A stretch of 64,000 nucleotides of DNA from an uncultured Pelagibacteraceae bacterium (GTDB lineage: Bacteria; Pseudomonadota; Alphaproteobacteria; Pelagibacterales; Pelagibacteraceae): assembly GCA_902629935.1 (NCBI GenBank), contig CACOSU010000001.1, positions 157,819-221,818 on the forward strand, in the 5' to 3' direction. This document shows positions 33,095 to 42,540 of the stretch, one piece after another. The notes under the pieces were generated by a model. The model saw only the letters and a list, made by a program, of their open reading frames with translations, was not told where the DNA came from and made no database searches. The stretch's first letter is position 1; the number at the start of each line of letters is the position of its first letter. Both the position numbers and the translations under genes were made by a program.

Positions 33095-33700
33095 ATGGAA
33101 TATGTATTATTAGGTTTTTTAACAGGAATAAGTTTAATTTTAGCTTTAGGTGCACAAAACATATTTGTTATTGAGCAGGGATTAAAAAAACAACATGTAT
33201 TTTTAGTTTGTTTAATATGTTCGATATCAGATTTATTATTAATATGTCTAGGTATTTTTCTATTTCATTATTTTAATCAATTTTTCAATCAAACCGTAGA
33301 ATTAATTTTAAATGCACTTCTTGTGTTATTTTTAATGCATTTTATTTATACAAAAATAAAAATAAATCATTCTGAAATAAATTTTCATAATGAAATAACT
33401 AACATTTCAAAAACAAATATATTTATTAAAACATTAGGGTTTACATATCTTAATCCACATGTCTATTCAGATACTGTTTTTTTTCTAGGAAATTTTTCTA
33501 AAAATTATCTGTTAAATCAGAAAATATCTTTTGGTATTGGTGCGGCTATTGCTTCATTTTTATTTTTTTTTACTTTAGGATATTTATCTAATTATTTATC
33601 AAAGTATGCTAAAAGTGAAAAAATTTGGAAAGTAATAAATATTTTTATTATATGTTTTATGTCTATCTTAATTTTACTTATTATTAAGGAAATGTTATGA
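33095..33700 (+). CDS. LysE/ArgO-type amino acid exporter
   Basis: 201 residues, six membrane helices. The LysE hallmarks are LGFLTGISLILALGAQNIFVIEQGLKKQHVF and, in the second half, FIKTLGFTYLNPHVYSDTVFFLGNF, the NPHVY motif specific to the LysE/ArgO branch. It exports basic or other amino acids. It starts nine bases after the permease stop and overlaps the alpha/beta hydrolase gene by four bases. Confidence 0.9.
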   Translation: MEYVLLGFLTGISLILALGAQNIFVIEQGLKKQHVFLVCLICSISDLLLICLGIFLFHYFNQFFNQTVELILNALLVLFLMHFIYTKIKINHSEINFHNEITNISKTNIFIKTLGFTYLNPHVYSDTVFFLGNFSKNYLLNQKISFGIGAAIASFLFFFTLGYLSNYLSKYAKSEKIWKVINIFIICFMSILILLIIKEML

Positions 33701-34452
33701 GTGATATTTATGTAGATGATATAGGCGAAGGTTTCCCTTTTGTTTTAGTTCATGGTTATCTAGGTTCAGCAGAAATGTGGTTATTCCAAAAAGAATTTTT
33801 TTCAAAAGATTATCGTGTAATTATCCCAGCCCTCCCAGGGTTTGGCGAAAGTCATAATGTAAAATCTTTGGATTCTATTAATAAAATGGCTAAAAAAATT
33901 ATAAATGTCTTAGATCAAAAAAAAATAGATAAATTTAATTTAATTGGTCATTCAATGGGTGGAATGATAGTTCAGGAAATTACAAAATTGATTGGAGATA
34001 GAGTTAACAAATTAATTTGTTTTGCTACAGGTTCTATTGGAGATATCCCGGGAAGGTTTGAAACTATGGATGAAACAAGGGAAAAATTAAAGAAAGAAGG
34101 TTCAGAAATCTCTTTTTCTAGAGTACCTTCGAAATGGTTTGTAAAAGGAGATAAGGATAAAAATTATTTTCTTTGTAAAAATGCTGTTAAAAATGTTTCA
34201 TTAGAAACTGCTGATAATGCATTACTAGCAATGAAAAATTGGAAAGGGATAGATTATCTAAAAAATATTAAAAATGAAACCCTTATTATATGGGGTGATA
34301 AAGACACCTCTTATAATTTTGATCAAGTTGATACATTAAATAAAAACATAAAAAATAGTCGTTTAGAAATTTTTAAAGATTGTGCTCATAATGTTCATTT
34401 AGAACAGCCTGATCAATTTAATAATTTAGTAAAAGAATTTATCTCAAAATAA
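33697..34452 (+). CDS. Alpha/beta hydrolase
   Basis: 251 residues. HGYLGSAEMW is the oxyanion region (19-28), the nucleophile Ser86 lies in GHSMGGM, the acid in IIWGDKDTSY, and the His in CAHNVHLEQPDQF. The fold is complete but the substrate is not predictable (esterase, lipase or C-C hydrolase). It overlaps the lysE-type gene by four bases and its 3' end overlaps the convergent HAD-like gene by 14. Confidence 0.87.
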   Translation: MSDIYVDDIGEGFPFVLVHGYLGSAEMWLFQKEFFSKDYRVIIPALPGFGESHNVKSLDSINKMAKKIINVLDQKKIDKFNLIGHSMGGMIVQEITKLIGDRVNKLICFATGSIGDIPGRFETMDETREKLKKEGSEISFSRVPSKWFVKGDKDKNYFLCKNAVKNVSLETADNALLAMKNWKGIDYLKNIKNETLIIWGDKDTSYNFDQVDTLNKNIKNSRLEIFKDCAHNVHLEQPDQFNNLVKEFISK

Positions 34453-35101
34453 TATTTTTATTAAGTCTATAAACTTTTTTATAAGCACCAATAAATTTTG
34501 TTGAAGAATGAAATTTTCCTGGAAAAATTATACATTTTATTTTAGCTCGCCTAGCTGAATTTAGACTTTCTTGAGTGTCCTCAATGGCCATACAATCGTT
34601 AGCTTTAAGCTTTAGTTTTTTGAGAGCTAATTGGTATATATCTGGATTTGGTTTAAATTTTTTTATTAATTTTGAATTTCCAATAAATCTAAAATCTCTT
34701 TTATTAATTGAATTTCTTAAAGAATATAAAATTGCATTTATATTGTTTGAGGATGTAGATGAAACAAATGCAATTTTTATTTTTTCTTTTTTACAAAGAG
34801 AAATTAAATTCTTAACACCTGGTCTTAATTTAAGCTGATTATTTTTAAGATAATTATTAAATATTTTAGTTTTTAAATTTCTTAAATATGCTGAGTCTAC
34901 AACATTTTTTTTCTTTTTTGCATATCTTGATATTCTGTCTTTACCTCCAGATTTACTTAATAAATTTATATACTCACGTTTGGTCCAATTCCATTCGAGT
35001 CCATACTTTTTGAATGCTTCATTGAATGATCTTCTTTGAATTTCAGAAGTTTCAACAATAGAACCAATAGAACCAAAAAGTAAAGCTTTGTAATATCTCA
35101 A
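34439..35101 (-). CDS. HAD-superfamily-like protein lacking the nucleophile aspartate
   Basis: 220 residues, TTG start. The overall CbbY/phosphoglucomutase-like layout is present: helical cap (EIQRRSFNEAFKKYGLEWNW), RPGVKNLISLCKKEKIKIAFVSSTSSNN, FIGNSKLIKKFKPNPDIYQLALKKLKLKANDCMAIEDTQESLNSARRAKIKCI. Motif I should be DxDGT but reads LLFGSIGSIVETSE, confirmed from the DNA. The catalytic Asp is Gly and the Asp+2 is Ile, so phosphatase chemistry by the usual route is unlikely. It overlaps the upstream permease gene by four bases. Confidence 0.85.
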   Translation of the reverse strand: MRYYKALLFGSIGSIVETSEIQRRSFNEAFKKYGLEWNWTKREYINLLSKSGGKDRISRYAKKKKNVVDSAYLRNLKTKIFNNYLKNNQLKLRPGVKNLISLCKKEKIKIAFVSSTSSNNINAILYSLRNSINKRDFRFIGNSKLIKKFKPNPDIYQLALKKLKLKANDCMAIEDTQESLNSARRAKIKCIIFPGKFHSSTKFIGAYKKVYRLNKNIILR

Positions 35102-35979
35102 CCTTTTACCGCTCCAGCAGTTAAACCACTAATAACCTGTCTTTGGAAAAACATTACAAGCATAAATAAAGGAGCTGTTGCAGAAACAACAGCAGATACT
35201 GCCCACATTAAATTACCTTCATGCTGGTTTGTTCCTAAATAACTTTGAATTTTTGGAACCATAGTGTGATTTTCTTGATTGAGTAGCAATGCAGTTACAG
35301 TAAAGTCATTATAAGCTAGCATTAAGCTAAATAAACCTGCAGTTATCACACCAGGCCACATGACTGGCATTATAATATGTCTGAAAGCTTGAAAATATGA
35401 ACAACCATCTATTAATGCACTTTCATCAAGTTCTTTTGGAACTGTTTTAAAAAACGAGTAAAGCAACCAAAGTGTAAATGGCTGATTAATTGCCACCAAT
35501 ACAACAATGGTGGTTGGAAGAATTCCCCAAATCTGTAATTCAAAAAAGGGAAATAAATATCCTGATACTAGAGTTATATGCGGCATAGCTCTAAAAATTA
35601 AAGCAATCATTAAAATCCAAAATGCATATTTTTCAGTTGATCTTGAAAGTGCATATGCACCTAAAGTTCCTAAAAATAATGAAATACTAACAACAAAAAC
35701 AGTAACAATAATTGTATTTTTTGATGCTTTCCAAAACTCTCCTTCAGTCCACGCTTCTGTATAGGCATTAGTTGTAAATTTTCCACCTGTTTCAACTAAA
35801 GTATTAAATGCAGATATCGCATACCACCAATCAGATCTAGAAAAGAAATCAGCTCTTACTTTAAATGATCCCCAAAAAGTCCAAATAAAAGGAAAGCAAG
35901 CGATTAACAACCAAGTGATAATAAAAATAGTATTGAATGTTTTTAAACGTGTCGATTTTGTATCTAATCCGTAATCCAT
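35098..35979 (-). CDS. Carbohydrate-type ABC transporter permease (MalG/UgpE-like)
   Basis: 293 residues, six membrane helices. The EAA loop is ELDESALIDGCSYFQAFRHIIMPVMWPGVIT, diagnostic of CUT1-family permeases. The N-terminal FNTIFIITWLLIACFPFIWTFWGSFK and the C-terminal FFQRQVISGLTAGAVKG are typical. It partners with the permease two bases upstream. The transported compound is not evident from the permease. Confidence 0.9.
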   Translation of the reverse strand: MDYGLDTKSTRLKTFNTIFIITWLLIACFPFIWTFWGSFKVRADFFSRSDWWYAISAFNTLVETGGKFTTNAYTEAWTEGEFWKASKNTIIVTVFVVSISLFLGTLGAYALSRSTEKYAFWILMIALIFRAMPHITLVSGYLFPFFELQIWGILPTTIVVLVAINQPFTLWLLYSFFKTVPKELDESALIDGCSYFQAFRHIIMPVMWPGVITAGLFSLMLAYNDFTVTALLLNQENHTMVPKIQSYLGTNQHEGNLMWAVSAVVSATAPLFMLVMFFQRQVISGLTAGAVKG

Positions 35980-35981
35980 AA

Positions 35982-37010
35982 TTATCTCGCGGTTTTAAAT
36001 TCTTTCCAAGTTCTTATCAAAACTGGCGCTAGTAGAATTGCAATACCAATAATTGTCATCATTGAAGTAGCTGCAGCGGAACCAAACAATATTACCTCCT
36101 CGTTGACTAAATTATCATATATTAACCATGAAAGAGATTGTGCACTTCCTTCAGCACTAAATCCAATTATAGGTTCAAAAACTCTAAAATTATCCATTAA
36201 AGAAATTAAAGCCACAAAAGTAACTACAGGATAAATATGTGGTAAAACAATATGTTTAATTCTTTGCAATCTAGATGCACCATCAATAATTGCTGCTTCA
36301 ATAGGTTCTTGCGGTACCGTCTGAAGCGCTGCATAAAAAACAACAAAAGCGAATGGGGAATGATGCCAGATTCCATAAATTATGATGGTTATCCATGTCA
36401 ATGTTTTAGAAGATTTTAGTGACAAATAGGGATCATTCATTAAGTTTTGGATGTTTGCACCTATGATACCTTGAGAATCAATCATCCAAAATAATACTAA
36501 CGATCCTACCAATGGTGTCACAATCATTGGTAAAATTGTACCAAAGATTAGAGGTCCTCTAATTTTTCTAGCAACTGCATTTAAACTTAATGCAATAATA
36601 AATCCTAATAGGAGTACATTTGGAGTAACAAATAAACAGTAAGTTAAAGTAAATATTAGAGCTTTGTAAAAGGGGAGATTAGTCACTTGATCCACAAATG
36701 CCCCAAAACTTTCAGTTTCATTCCAAAATTTTTTTATTTCATCAACTGCTAGATGATTTCTGTCTGTATAAGTCCCAAAGCCATTAAATTTTCCAAGAGG
36801 TTTTGCATCTCTGATTTTTGTGGTTTCCTCATTATCAACTACAATTGAAACAGTGCATCCAAAAGGATCACATTTTTTAACTTCTTTTACAACTTGATCA
36901 TGTTGTGCGTAAAAAGATTGAATTCCTGTTGATATGATTGGTAGCCCAATAAATAGGATCATGGCTAAACCTGTTGGTAAAAAAAACCAAAAGAATGTTT
37001 TATTAGGCAT
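35982..37010 (-). CDS. Carbohydrate-type ABC transporter permease (MalF/UgpA-like)
   Basis: 342 residues from ATG at 37010. A longer in-frame GTG start at 37043 lies inside the hairpin at 37025-37044 and adds residues before the natural MPNKTFFWFFLPTGLAMILFIGLPI start, so I reject it. A periplasmic insertion of about 95 residues follows the first helix (VKEVKKCDPFGCTVSIVVDNEE, with two Cys that may form a disulfide). The EAA loop is EPIEAAIIDGASRLQRIKHIVLPHIYPVVTF. It pairs with the UgpE-like permease. Confidence 0.9.
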   Translation of the reverse strand: MPNKTFFWFFLPTGLAMILFIGLPIISTGIQSFYAQHDQVVKEVKKCDPFGCTVSIVVDNEETTKIRDAKPLGKFNGFGTYTDRNHLAVDEIKKFWNETESFGAFVDQVTNLPFYKALIFTLTYCLFVTPNVLLLGFIIALSLNAVARKIRGPLIFGTILPMIVTPLVGSLVLFWMIDSQGIIGANIQNLMNDPYLSLKSSKTLTWITIIIYGIWHHSPFAFVVFYAALQTVPQEPIEAAIIDGASRLQRIKHIVLPHIYPVVTFVALISLMDNFRVFEPIIGFSAEGSAQSLSWLIYDNLVNEEVILFGSAAATSMMTIIGIAILLAPVLIRTWKEFKTAR

Positions 37011-37024
37011 TAGAAATATAACTA

Positions 37025-37044
37025 AGTGGGGAAAAATCCCCACT
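37025..37044 (-). other. Hairpin between binding-protein and permease genes
   Basis: AGTGGGGA (37025-37032) pairs perfectly with TCCCCACT (37037-37044) around a four-base loop. It lies 15 bases after the stop of the binding protein and 15 before the permease ATG in the minus-strand operon. No long T-run follows, so a role in mRNA stability or partial termination is more likely than full termination. Confidence 0.65.
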
Positions 37045-37059
37045 CAGAAGTTTTAGATT

Positions 37060-38280
37060 TTATAGAAAGCCTTGTTCTTTAGCTTTACTGATGTAAGCAG
37101 CCTCAACATCTTTCAATGCTTGTTCAGCTGATTCTTTACCTTGTAAAAACTCAACAATTTCACTTCCTAACGCACCATGCATTAGACCCATTTGTGGTAA
37201 CATAGGATATGGTTTTGCTCCCATTTTTACAGCTTCAATTACACCAATAGATTTTGGTCCTGGCACAAATCCTTCTACTAACCAAACAGCTTGATCAGCA
37301 GCGTCAGCAACCATTTTCTTATTTGATGCTGCATGTGCTAAAGCTCTAAATGTTGCTTCTGCGTCAGCATCAGATCTATTTTTTGCAAGTGTAAAACCAT
37401 CCCACCACAAAGTTGCGGCAGGAATATTTCCACCCCCAACAGTTGCAGGACCGGTTAATTTTGTTGCAGCAGTTATTTTAGCATCTCCTTCATCATCTAA
37501 AAGAGTACCAGATCTTGAAGCCCATAATGTCATCAAAGCAACATTACCTGACTCCCATTCAACTTTAATTGCTTCACTATCATGAGTTAAATAATCTGGA
37601 TTACTTAGCTCAGATAATTTTTTAAGCATATTTAAAGTAGCAACACCCTTTGCATTATTAATATTTGGTTGCGCACTTCCAGCTTTAAAGAATTCTCCAC
37701 CATGACCAATAAACATATTTACAAATTCTTCTGCTAGGTTCCAACCAGCTTTGTATGCAGCTGCATAAGGGTATTTCATTTTTCCTGAAGCTCTAATTTT
37801 TTCAGACGCTGCAACAACTTCTTCGTATGTTTTTGGTACAGCTATACCCATATCTTTTAAGACATCTTCTCTATAGTACAAGTGTTGTGTATTAGCCATA
37901 AATGCTACAGCCATTACTTTTCCATCAATTGTAATCAATTGTGAGTCTTGTATTCCTTTTCCATATTTTTTTACAAGATCATCTAATGGTCTAATTAAAT
38001 CTTGGTTCATTAAAGGAACAATTGAACTGTTTGCCGCAATTCTAGCTGAGAATTCAGAAGGGTTTGCAGTTAGCGCTGGCACTGCGATTTTATTGTGCTC
38101 TGATGAGTGTGTCACTTTAAAATCAGCACTTCCTTTACATTGTTTAGAAGTTTCAACGAAAGTTCTTAATGCAGGAAAATCATTAGCCAAAATATTTATT
38201 GATCCACTTTTAATGTTACAATCTGCATATGCAGAAGTTCCAAAAAGTAGAAACAATAAAGTAACTAGTATTTTTCTCAT
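37060..38280 (-). CDS. Carbohydrate-type ABC transporter substrate-binding protein
   Basis: 406 residues with a signal peptide (MRKILVTLLFLLFGTSAYA, cleavage after 19). It is a family 1 extracellular solute-binding protein: ELSNPDYLTHDSEAIKVEWESGNVALMTLWASRSG, NIPAATLWWDGFTLAKNR, and aromatic residues likely to stack on a sugar. The ligand is unknown. It is the first gene of the minus-strand ABC operon; the ATPase is probably the UgpC-like gene at 42541-43602 on the other strand. Confidence 0.9.
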   Translation of the reverse strand: MRKILVTLLFLLFGTSAYADCNIKSGSINILANDFPALRTFVETSKQCKGSADFKVTHSSEHNKIAVPALTANPSEFSARIAANSSIVPLMNQDLIRPLDDLVKKYGKGIQDSQLITIDGKVMAVAFMANTQHLYYREDVLKDMGIAVPKTYEEVVAASEKIRASGKMKYPYAAAYKAGWNLAEEFVNMFIGHGGEFFKAGSAQPNINNAKGVATLNMLKKLSELSNPDYLTHDSEAIKVEWESGNVALMTLWASRSGTLLDDEGDAKITAATKLTGPATVGGGNIPAATLWWDGFTLAKNRSDADAEATFRALAHAASNKKMVADAADQAVWLVEGFVPGPKSIGVIEAVKMGAKPYPMLPQMGLMHGALGSEIVEFLQGKESAEQALKDVEAAYISKAKEQGFL

Positions 38281-38355
38281 ATTTTATCTCTCTATATTTG
38301 TTTGTTAAATTATAATTTAAGTTCGAAAACTATATCTAACTACTGAAGTGAATTC

Positions 38356-38377
38356 AAAGTGATAATTAAATCACTTT
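38356..38377 (-). other. Hairpin at the end of the MetE-like gene
   Basis: AAAGTGAT (38356-38363) pairs with ATCACTTT (38370-38377) around AATTAA. The minus-strand stop codon of the MetE-like gene (38366-38368) lies in the loop. It may end transcription of the cupin-SnoaL-MetE unit before the binding-protein promoter region (38281-38355), but there is no long T-run. Confidence 0.45.
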
Positions 38378-39493
38378 TGACGCAATTTCTGCACCTGCAA
38401 CAAGCGCTTCAAGCTTTTTATAAACTATATTTTCGTCTACATTTCCAAATCCAGCAAAGGTACTAAATCCACAATCAGTACCAGCCATTAATTGGTCTTT
38501 ATTGATTACTTTTGAATATGTTAAAATTCTTTGTTTTACAACTTCTGGATGTTCAACAAAATTAGTTGTGGAATCTATTACTCCTGGAACAATTATTTTA
38601 TCTGACGGAATTTTTAAGTTTTCAAAAATTTGCCATTCATGAGAATGTCTCGGATTAGATGACTCAATCAAATAAGTTTGTACATTTGCTTTAAGAGCAA
38701 TTGGCATAATTTTTTCAAGGGAAATATCATATAAATGAGGCCCTTCATAATTTCCCCAGCATATGTGCATTCTAATTTTAGAACTATCTATATTTCGAAT
38801 TGCTTCATTGAGACATTCAATCTGTTTCTCTGCTCTTTTAAGAAATTCTTTTTCTGTAAGATCTTTAAATGTCATATGTCTAGCTAAAGCGAGATCAGGA
38901 CAATCTAATTGTAATTGAATATCGTTAGAAGTTATTTCCTCGTATTCATCTTTCATTAATTTAGACAAATTTTCTAAATATTCATCGTCATTTTTATAAA
39001 ATTTATTTGGCAAAAATGCTGATATCACTCCTGGTGATGCCGCGTTCATAAATGCACCTGAATGATTATTAGCAGTTAAAGAGTCTTTAAAATTTTTTAT
39101 ATCTTTAGTGAGTGAAGTTTTGTCTTTAATTTTAAGTTTGCCAGTACAACAGGGCCTTGTATAAGTTGGTGTACCACCGGTTCTTGCAATTCTTTCTTTA
39201 AAAGAGGGAAAATCATCTAAATCTTTTGGTGCTTTTCTCTCACTTTCTCCTGAAAATCCATCAAGTCTATCCTTAACATAAGTTGCATAACTTATTTTTG
39301 ACATTTCTCCATCACTGATAAAATCAACTCCAATATCAATTTGTTTTTTGACAATATTATTCACATCTCTTTTTACTATTTCATCAAATACAATAGAGTC
39401 TATTTCTTCTTTTCTATCTTTTTTGAATAAAAGTTCAGACAAATCATTAGATCTTGGTAAGCTACCAACGTGTGTTGTTTTAATTTTACTCAT
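38366..39493 (-). CDS. Cobalamin-independent methionine synthase (MetE) C-terminal-like protein
   Basis: 375 residues, corresponding only to the catalytic C-terminal half of MetE. The N-terminus is KIKTTHVGSLPRS. Zinc ligands are recognisable as His and Cys in MHICWGNYEGPHLYD (about 242-244), Glu in YLIESSNPRHS (about 275) and Cys in MAGTDCGFSTFAGFG (about 340). Short MetE-like proteins transfer methyl or alkyl groups from diverse donors to thiols; the donor here is unknown. The neighbours (cupin, two double-SnoaL proteins, ABC importer) suggest it processes an imported methylated compound rather than making methionine. Confidence 0.85.
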   Translation of the reverse strand: MSKIKTTHVGSLPRSNDLSELLFKKDRKEEIDSIVFDEIVKRDVNNIVKKQIDIGVDFISDGEMSKISYATYVKDRLDGFSGESERKAPKDLDDFPSFKERIARTGGTPTYTRPCCTGKLKIKDKTSLTKDIKNFKDSLTANNHSGAFMNAASPGVISAFLPNKFYKNDDEYLENLSKLMKDEYEEITSNDIQLQLDCPDLALARHMTFKDLTEKEFLKRAEKQIECLNEAIRNIDSSKIRMHICWGNYEGPHLYDISLEKIMPIALKANVQTYLIESSNPRHSHEWQIFENLKIPSDKIIVPGVIDSTTNFVEHPEVVKQRILTYSKVINKDQLMAGTDCGFSTFAGFGNVDENIVYKKLEALVAGAEIASKVI

Positions 39494-39497
39494 TTTT

Positions 39498-40478
39498 TTA
39501 TTTCATTAATAATTGTTTCCAAATAGCAACTTCATCGAACAACACCCATTCTCTAATTATATTCCCATCAACAATTTCAGCATGATTAATTCCCATGATA
39601 AAAATATTTTTATTAGTTGCTTCCTCATATTCATTAGTATTATTAGAGTGCAATCCGTTTAAAAACCATCTTATTGATACCTTGCTATTTTTACCCGCTT
39701 CCTCTAACCAACCAACATGCTCAATAGAAAAATTAATATTTTTAAGTGCATTTTTTATAGAATTCCAAAATTTTGAGATTTCCTCTCTTCCATGGCCTAT
39801 TTTATTACCTGGCCAGAAAATACTTGCAGCTCTTGCATAATTAATAAAATTATAATCTTCTAAAAAAATATTTTTTAAAATTTGAGAATATTTTTCACCT
39901 ATACTATCTTTTTCAAAACTAAATGGCGTATATTCAGATTTCATATCGGAGCTTAAATCAAATACTTTTTTTGCTTTAGTTTCTCCACCTTCTTTTTCTA
40001 TTATCTGTTTAGCAAATTCTTTTGGAGTGTAACCAAGCTGTCTTACCATTGCACCTTGATCTCTTACTATCCATTCATCATAAACTTGATTGTTTTTGCA
40101 AGCACAATCTGCAATTACTCTATAGTAAATATCTTTTTTGGTTGGCTTTCCGTAAAAGCCATCTCCTAAGTGAGTACCTTTACTTAGTATTCTGTGAGAA
40201 GAATGATAACCTTTTTCATCATTTCCATTCCAAATAACTTCTTCTCCTAAAAGTTGACGATTTGGAAATTCTTTTAGTGTTGCAAATGTTGCTTCTATTA
40301 CAGGTTTATTTCCATAAGTTACTCCAAATGGAGATCTCACAGGTATATCTTTAGAGTAAAATTCTGATATTGAGTTAACATCCTTTCCCTCCCAAATTTG
40401 CTTTGTAATTTTTAGAATGTAATCTGGAAAGTCCTTATATTTTTTGTCAAAGCCCTTCATTAAATTTGGGATACACAA
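39498..40478 (-). CDS. Protein with two SnoaL/NTF2-like domains (copy A)
   Basis: 326 residues, two tandem NTF2 cones. Domain 1 (about 10-165) has IWEGKDVNSISEFYSKDIPVRSPFGVTYGNKPVIEATFATLKEFPNRQLLGEEVIWNG. Domain 2 (about 190-326) has LKNIFLEDYNFINYARAASIFWPGNKIGHGREEISKFWNSIKNAL and INHAEIVDGNIIREWVLFDEVAIWKQL. Activity unknown. It overlaps the upstream cupin gene by 19 bases and precedes the MetE-like gene by four. A relative lies divergently at 41455-42537. Confidence 0.8.
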   Translation of the reverse strand: MCIPNLMKGFDKKYKDFPDYILKITKQIWEGKDVNSISEFYSKDIPVRSPFGVTYGNKPVIEATFATLKEFPNRQLLGEEVIWNGNDEKGYHSSHRILSKGTHLGDGFYGKPTKKDIYYRVIADCACKNNQVYDEWIVRDQGAMVRQLGYTPKEFAKQIIEKEGGETKAKKVFDLSSDMKSEYTPFSFEKDSIGEKYSQILKNIFLEDYNFINYARAASIFWPGNKIGHGREEISKFWNSIKNALKNINFSIEHVGWLEEAGKNSKVSIRWFLNGLHSNNTNEYEEATNKNIFIMGINHAEIVDGNIIREWVLFDEVAIWKQLLMK

Positions 40479-41404
40479 TTTAAAAAACAGTCTTGTTGTT
40501 CATCAATTTCTATAATTAGGTTTGAATTTACAGGTACTGAAAAAGTATCTTTTGGTTTTAAGTATATTTCGGTATTATTTATTTTCACTTTCCAATTTCC
40601 AGTTTGTGAAAATAATATCGTAGGTTTATTAAATTTTACATTTTCAACATTACAATTTTTTGCCTTTAATAAACTTAAATTAAAACCAGTATTTTGATTA
40701 ATTATTGGGTCAAAATTTTGATTATTAAAGTTATTTCCAAGCACTTGTACTAAAAATAATCCTGGAGATATTTCTTGTTCAAAATTTTTTCTATTTTCAA
40801 ATTTACAAATAAATTTTGTGAGCTCATCTAACTTATAATTATCAAACTTTTTAAGTTGTTCATAAGTTATTGGTTTTAAAAGTTCTTTACCATTAGGTAT
40901 TTTTTCTTTTGATAAATCAATTAAAGAATTATCATTAAGCAAAGCCATTCCTGTTTCTTTCGCTTTTTCTAAAACACTAGGTACCCATGTAATTATTCCT
41001 GGATCATCACCCCCAAGTACAACAAACATTAATCCTTCTTTATCACCTGCATTTTCAAATCCTCTGAACATATTTGTTGGCATCGATATTATATCTCCAG
41101 CACTTAATATAGTTTGATCTTTTCCATTAGCTCCCCAATAAAATTTCCACTTACCTGAATAAATTAAAAATACTTCTGCAGTAGTATGACTATGCAATCC
41201 CGATCCATTTTTTGGCATTGCGGAAACTGCACCCAAATTAAAACTATGTGGCATTGCTATTTTGACAGACTGTCCTGTATCTTCTGCGACACCGGGACCT
41301 ACGATCGAATAATTTTTTCTATCTTTATGACCTTCAAGCTTACCCTCTACAAAAGGTAGGGTGCTTGGGACTAAATCCTCAAATTTTGCTAAACGATTAT
41401 TCAT
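40460..41404 (-). CDS. Cupin protein, double-domain
   Basis: 314 residues. The N-terminal cupin is complete: MPKNGSGLHSHTTAEVFLIYSGKWKFYWGANGKDQTILSAGDIISMPTNMFRGFENAG, with HSH and Glu as metal ligands. The C-terminal part looks like a degenerate second barrel (GLFLVQVLGN, then TILFSQTGNWKVKINNTEIYLKPKDTFSVPVNSNLII). It could be an isomerase, dioxygenase or sensor for the imported compound. First gene of the minus-strand unit, 50 bp from the divergent SnoaL gene. Confidence 0.83.
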   Translation of the reverse strand: MNNRLAKFEDLVPSTLPFVEGKLEGHKDRKNYSIVGPGVAEDTGQSVKIAMPHSFNLGAVSAMPKNGSGLHSHTTAEVFLIYSGKWKFYWGANGKDQTILSAGDIISMPTNMFRGFENAGDKEGLMFVVLGGDDPGIITWVPSVLEKAKETGMALLNDNSLIDLSKEKIPNGKELLKPITYEQLKKFDNYKLDELTKFICKFENRKNFEQEISPGLFLVQVLGNNFNNQNFDPIINQNTGFNLSLLKAKNCNVENVKFNKPTILFSQTGNWKVKINNTEIYLKPKDTFSVPVNSNLIIEIDEQQDCFLNCVSQI

Positions 41405-41454
41405 ATTTTTTTACACTATATTTTGTGATACTAGATTTAAACAATTAATTATAT

Positions 41455-42537
41455 ATGCAAATAGAACAATTTGATACAGGTCTTAAAGGGCAGGAGAATA
41501 TAAAAAAATTAATTATATCTCCCGAAGAAAATTTTAAAAATAAGCTTGAGGTAAGAGGTTATTTAAAACAAATATTTAAGAATGGAATTTCTAAGATTGA
41601 CGATAATTTAGAAAATTCATTTTCTAAAGATATTAAAGTTAATTGTTTTTACCCACTAAATGAATTTTCTGGATTAGGCGAATTTAAAAGAAAATTTTGG
41701 GAACCTTTATTTAATTCTTTTCCAGATATTGAGAGAAGAGAACAAATTGTAGTAGGAGGAGTATTCAGGGATAAAGTTCAGGTTGGCTCTATATCTACTT
41801 TATCTGGTACTTTTAAACAATCATGGCTTGGCATATCTCCAAATAATAAAATGATAAATCTTAAATGTTGTGAAATTCATGAACTTAAAAATAATAAAAT
41901 TATTGAAAGTTATATTTTAATTGATCTTTTAGATCTAATGTTGCAAACAGGACAATATCCATTAAATACATCTCGTGGCGCAGAAGGTAACTGGCTTCAC
42001 CCAATTAATAGAGACGGTGTTAATTTTTTTGAAAAAAATTTTGAAGTTTCGCAAGCTAGTTTAGAACAATCATTAGTAATGCAGAGAAGTTTAAATATTA
42101 AACCAGAACTTGAATCCAAAACAGATGATGAGCTTAGAGAGAAATTAAAAAATCATCCACAATCAGATTACTGGCATGATAAAATGATTTGGTATGGCCC
42201 AAGTGGGATTGGTACGGCGAGATCTTTAGAGGGTTTTATTGAAAACCATCAGATGCCTTTTAGAAAAACATTCAAAGAAAGAAATTATTGGAAACTAGGA
42301 CATTATTGTGAATTAGGAGATGGAAAATTTTCATTAACGGCTGGATGGAATAGTATACAAGCTGTTTATGGATCAGATCATTGGTTGGGTTATAAATCTA
42401 ACAATCAAAATGTAACAATGAGAGTAATGGATTTTTATCACCATGATGAAGGAAAGATTAGAGAAAACTGGGTGCCAATTGATATAATTCATATACTTAA
42501 ACAAATTGATGTAGATGTATTTAAATTAATAAAATAA
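41455..42537 (+). CDS. Protein with two SnoaL/NTF2-like domains (copy B)
   Basis: 360 residues. Domain 1 (about 30-165) has GLGEFKRKFWEPLFNSFPDIERREQIVVGG and HELKNNKIIESYILIDLLDLMLQTGQYPL. Domain 2 (about 215-355) has WHDKMIWYGPSGIGTARSLEGFIENHQMPFRKTFKER and RVMDFYHHDEGKIRENWVPIDIIHILKQI. The MIWYGPSGIGT and ENWVPIDI patterns are typical of SnoaL-like ester cyclase-type proteins. The same two-domain layout as copy A suggests paired or sequential steps. The ATPase gene begins three bases after its stop. Confidence 0.82.
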   Translation: MQIEQFDTGLKGQENIKKLIISPEENFKNKLEVRGYLKQIFKNGISKIDDNLENSFSKDIKVNCFYPLNEFSGLGEFKRKFWEPLFNSFPDIERREQIVVGGVFRDKVQVGSISTLSGTFKQSWLGISPNNKMINLKCCEIHELKNNKIIESYILIDLLDLMLQTGQYPLNTSRGAEGNWLHPINRDGVNFFEKNFEVSQASLEQSLVMQRSLNIKPELESKTDDELREKLKNHPQSDYWHDKMIWYGPSGIGTARSLEGFIENHQMPFRKTFKERNYWKLGHYCELGDGKFSLTAGWNSIQAVYGSDHWLGYKSNNQNVTMRVMDFYHHDEGKIRENWVPIDIIHILKQIDVDVFKLIK

Positions 42538-42540
42538 TTT

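Noticed and set aside
32880..33155. Leucine/histidine-rich minus-strand ORF opposite proW
   Set aside because: Composition is that of a complement frame of a membrane protein; no ribosome site or similarity.
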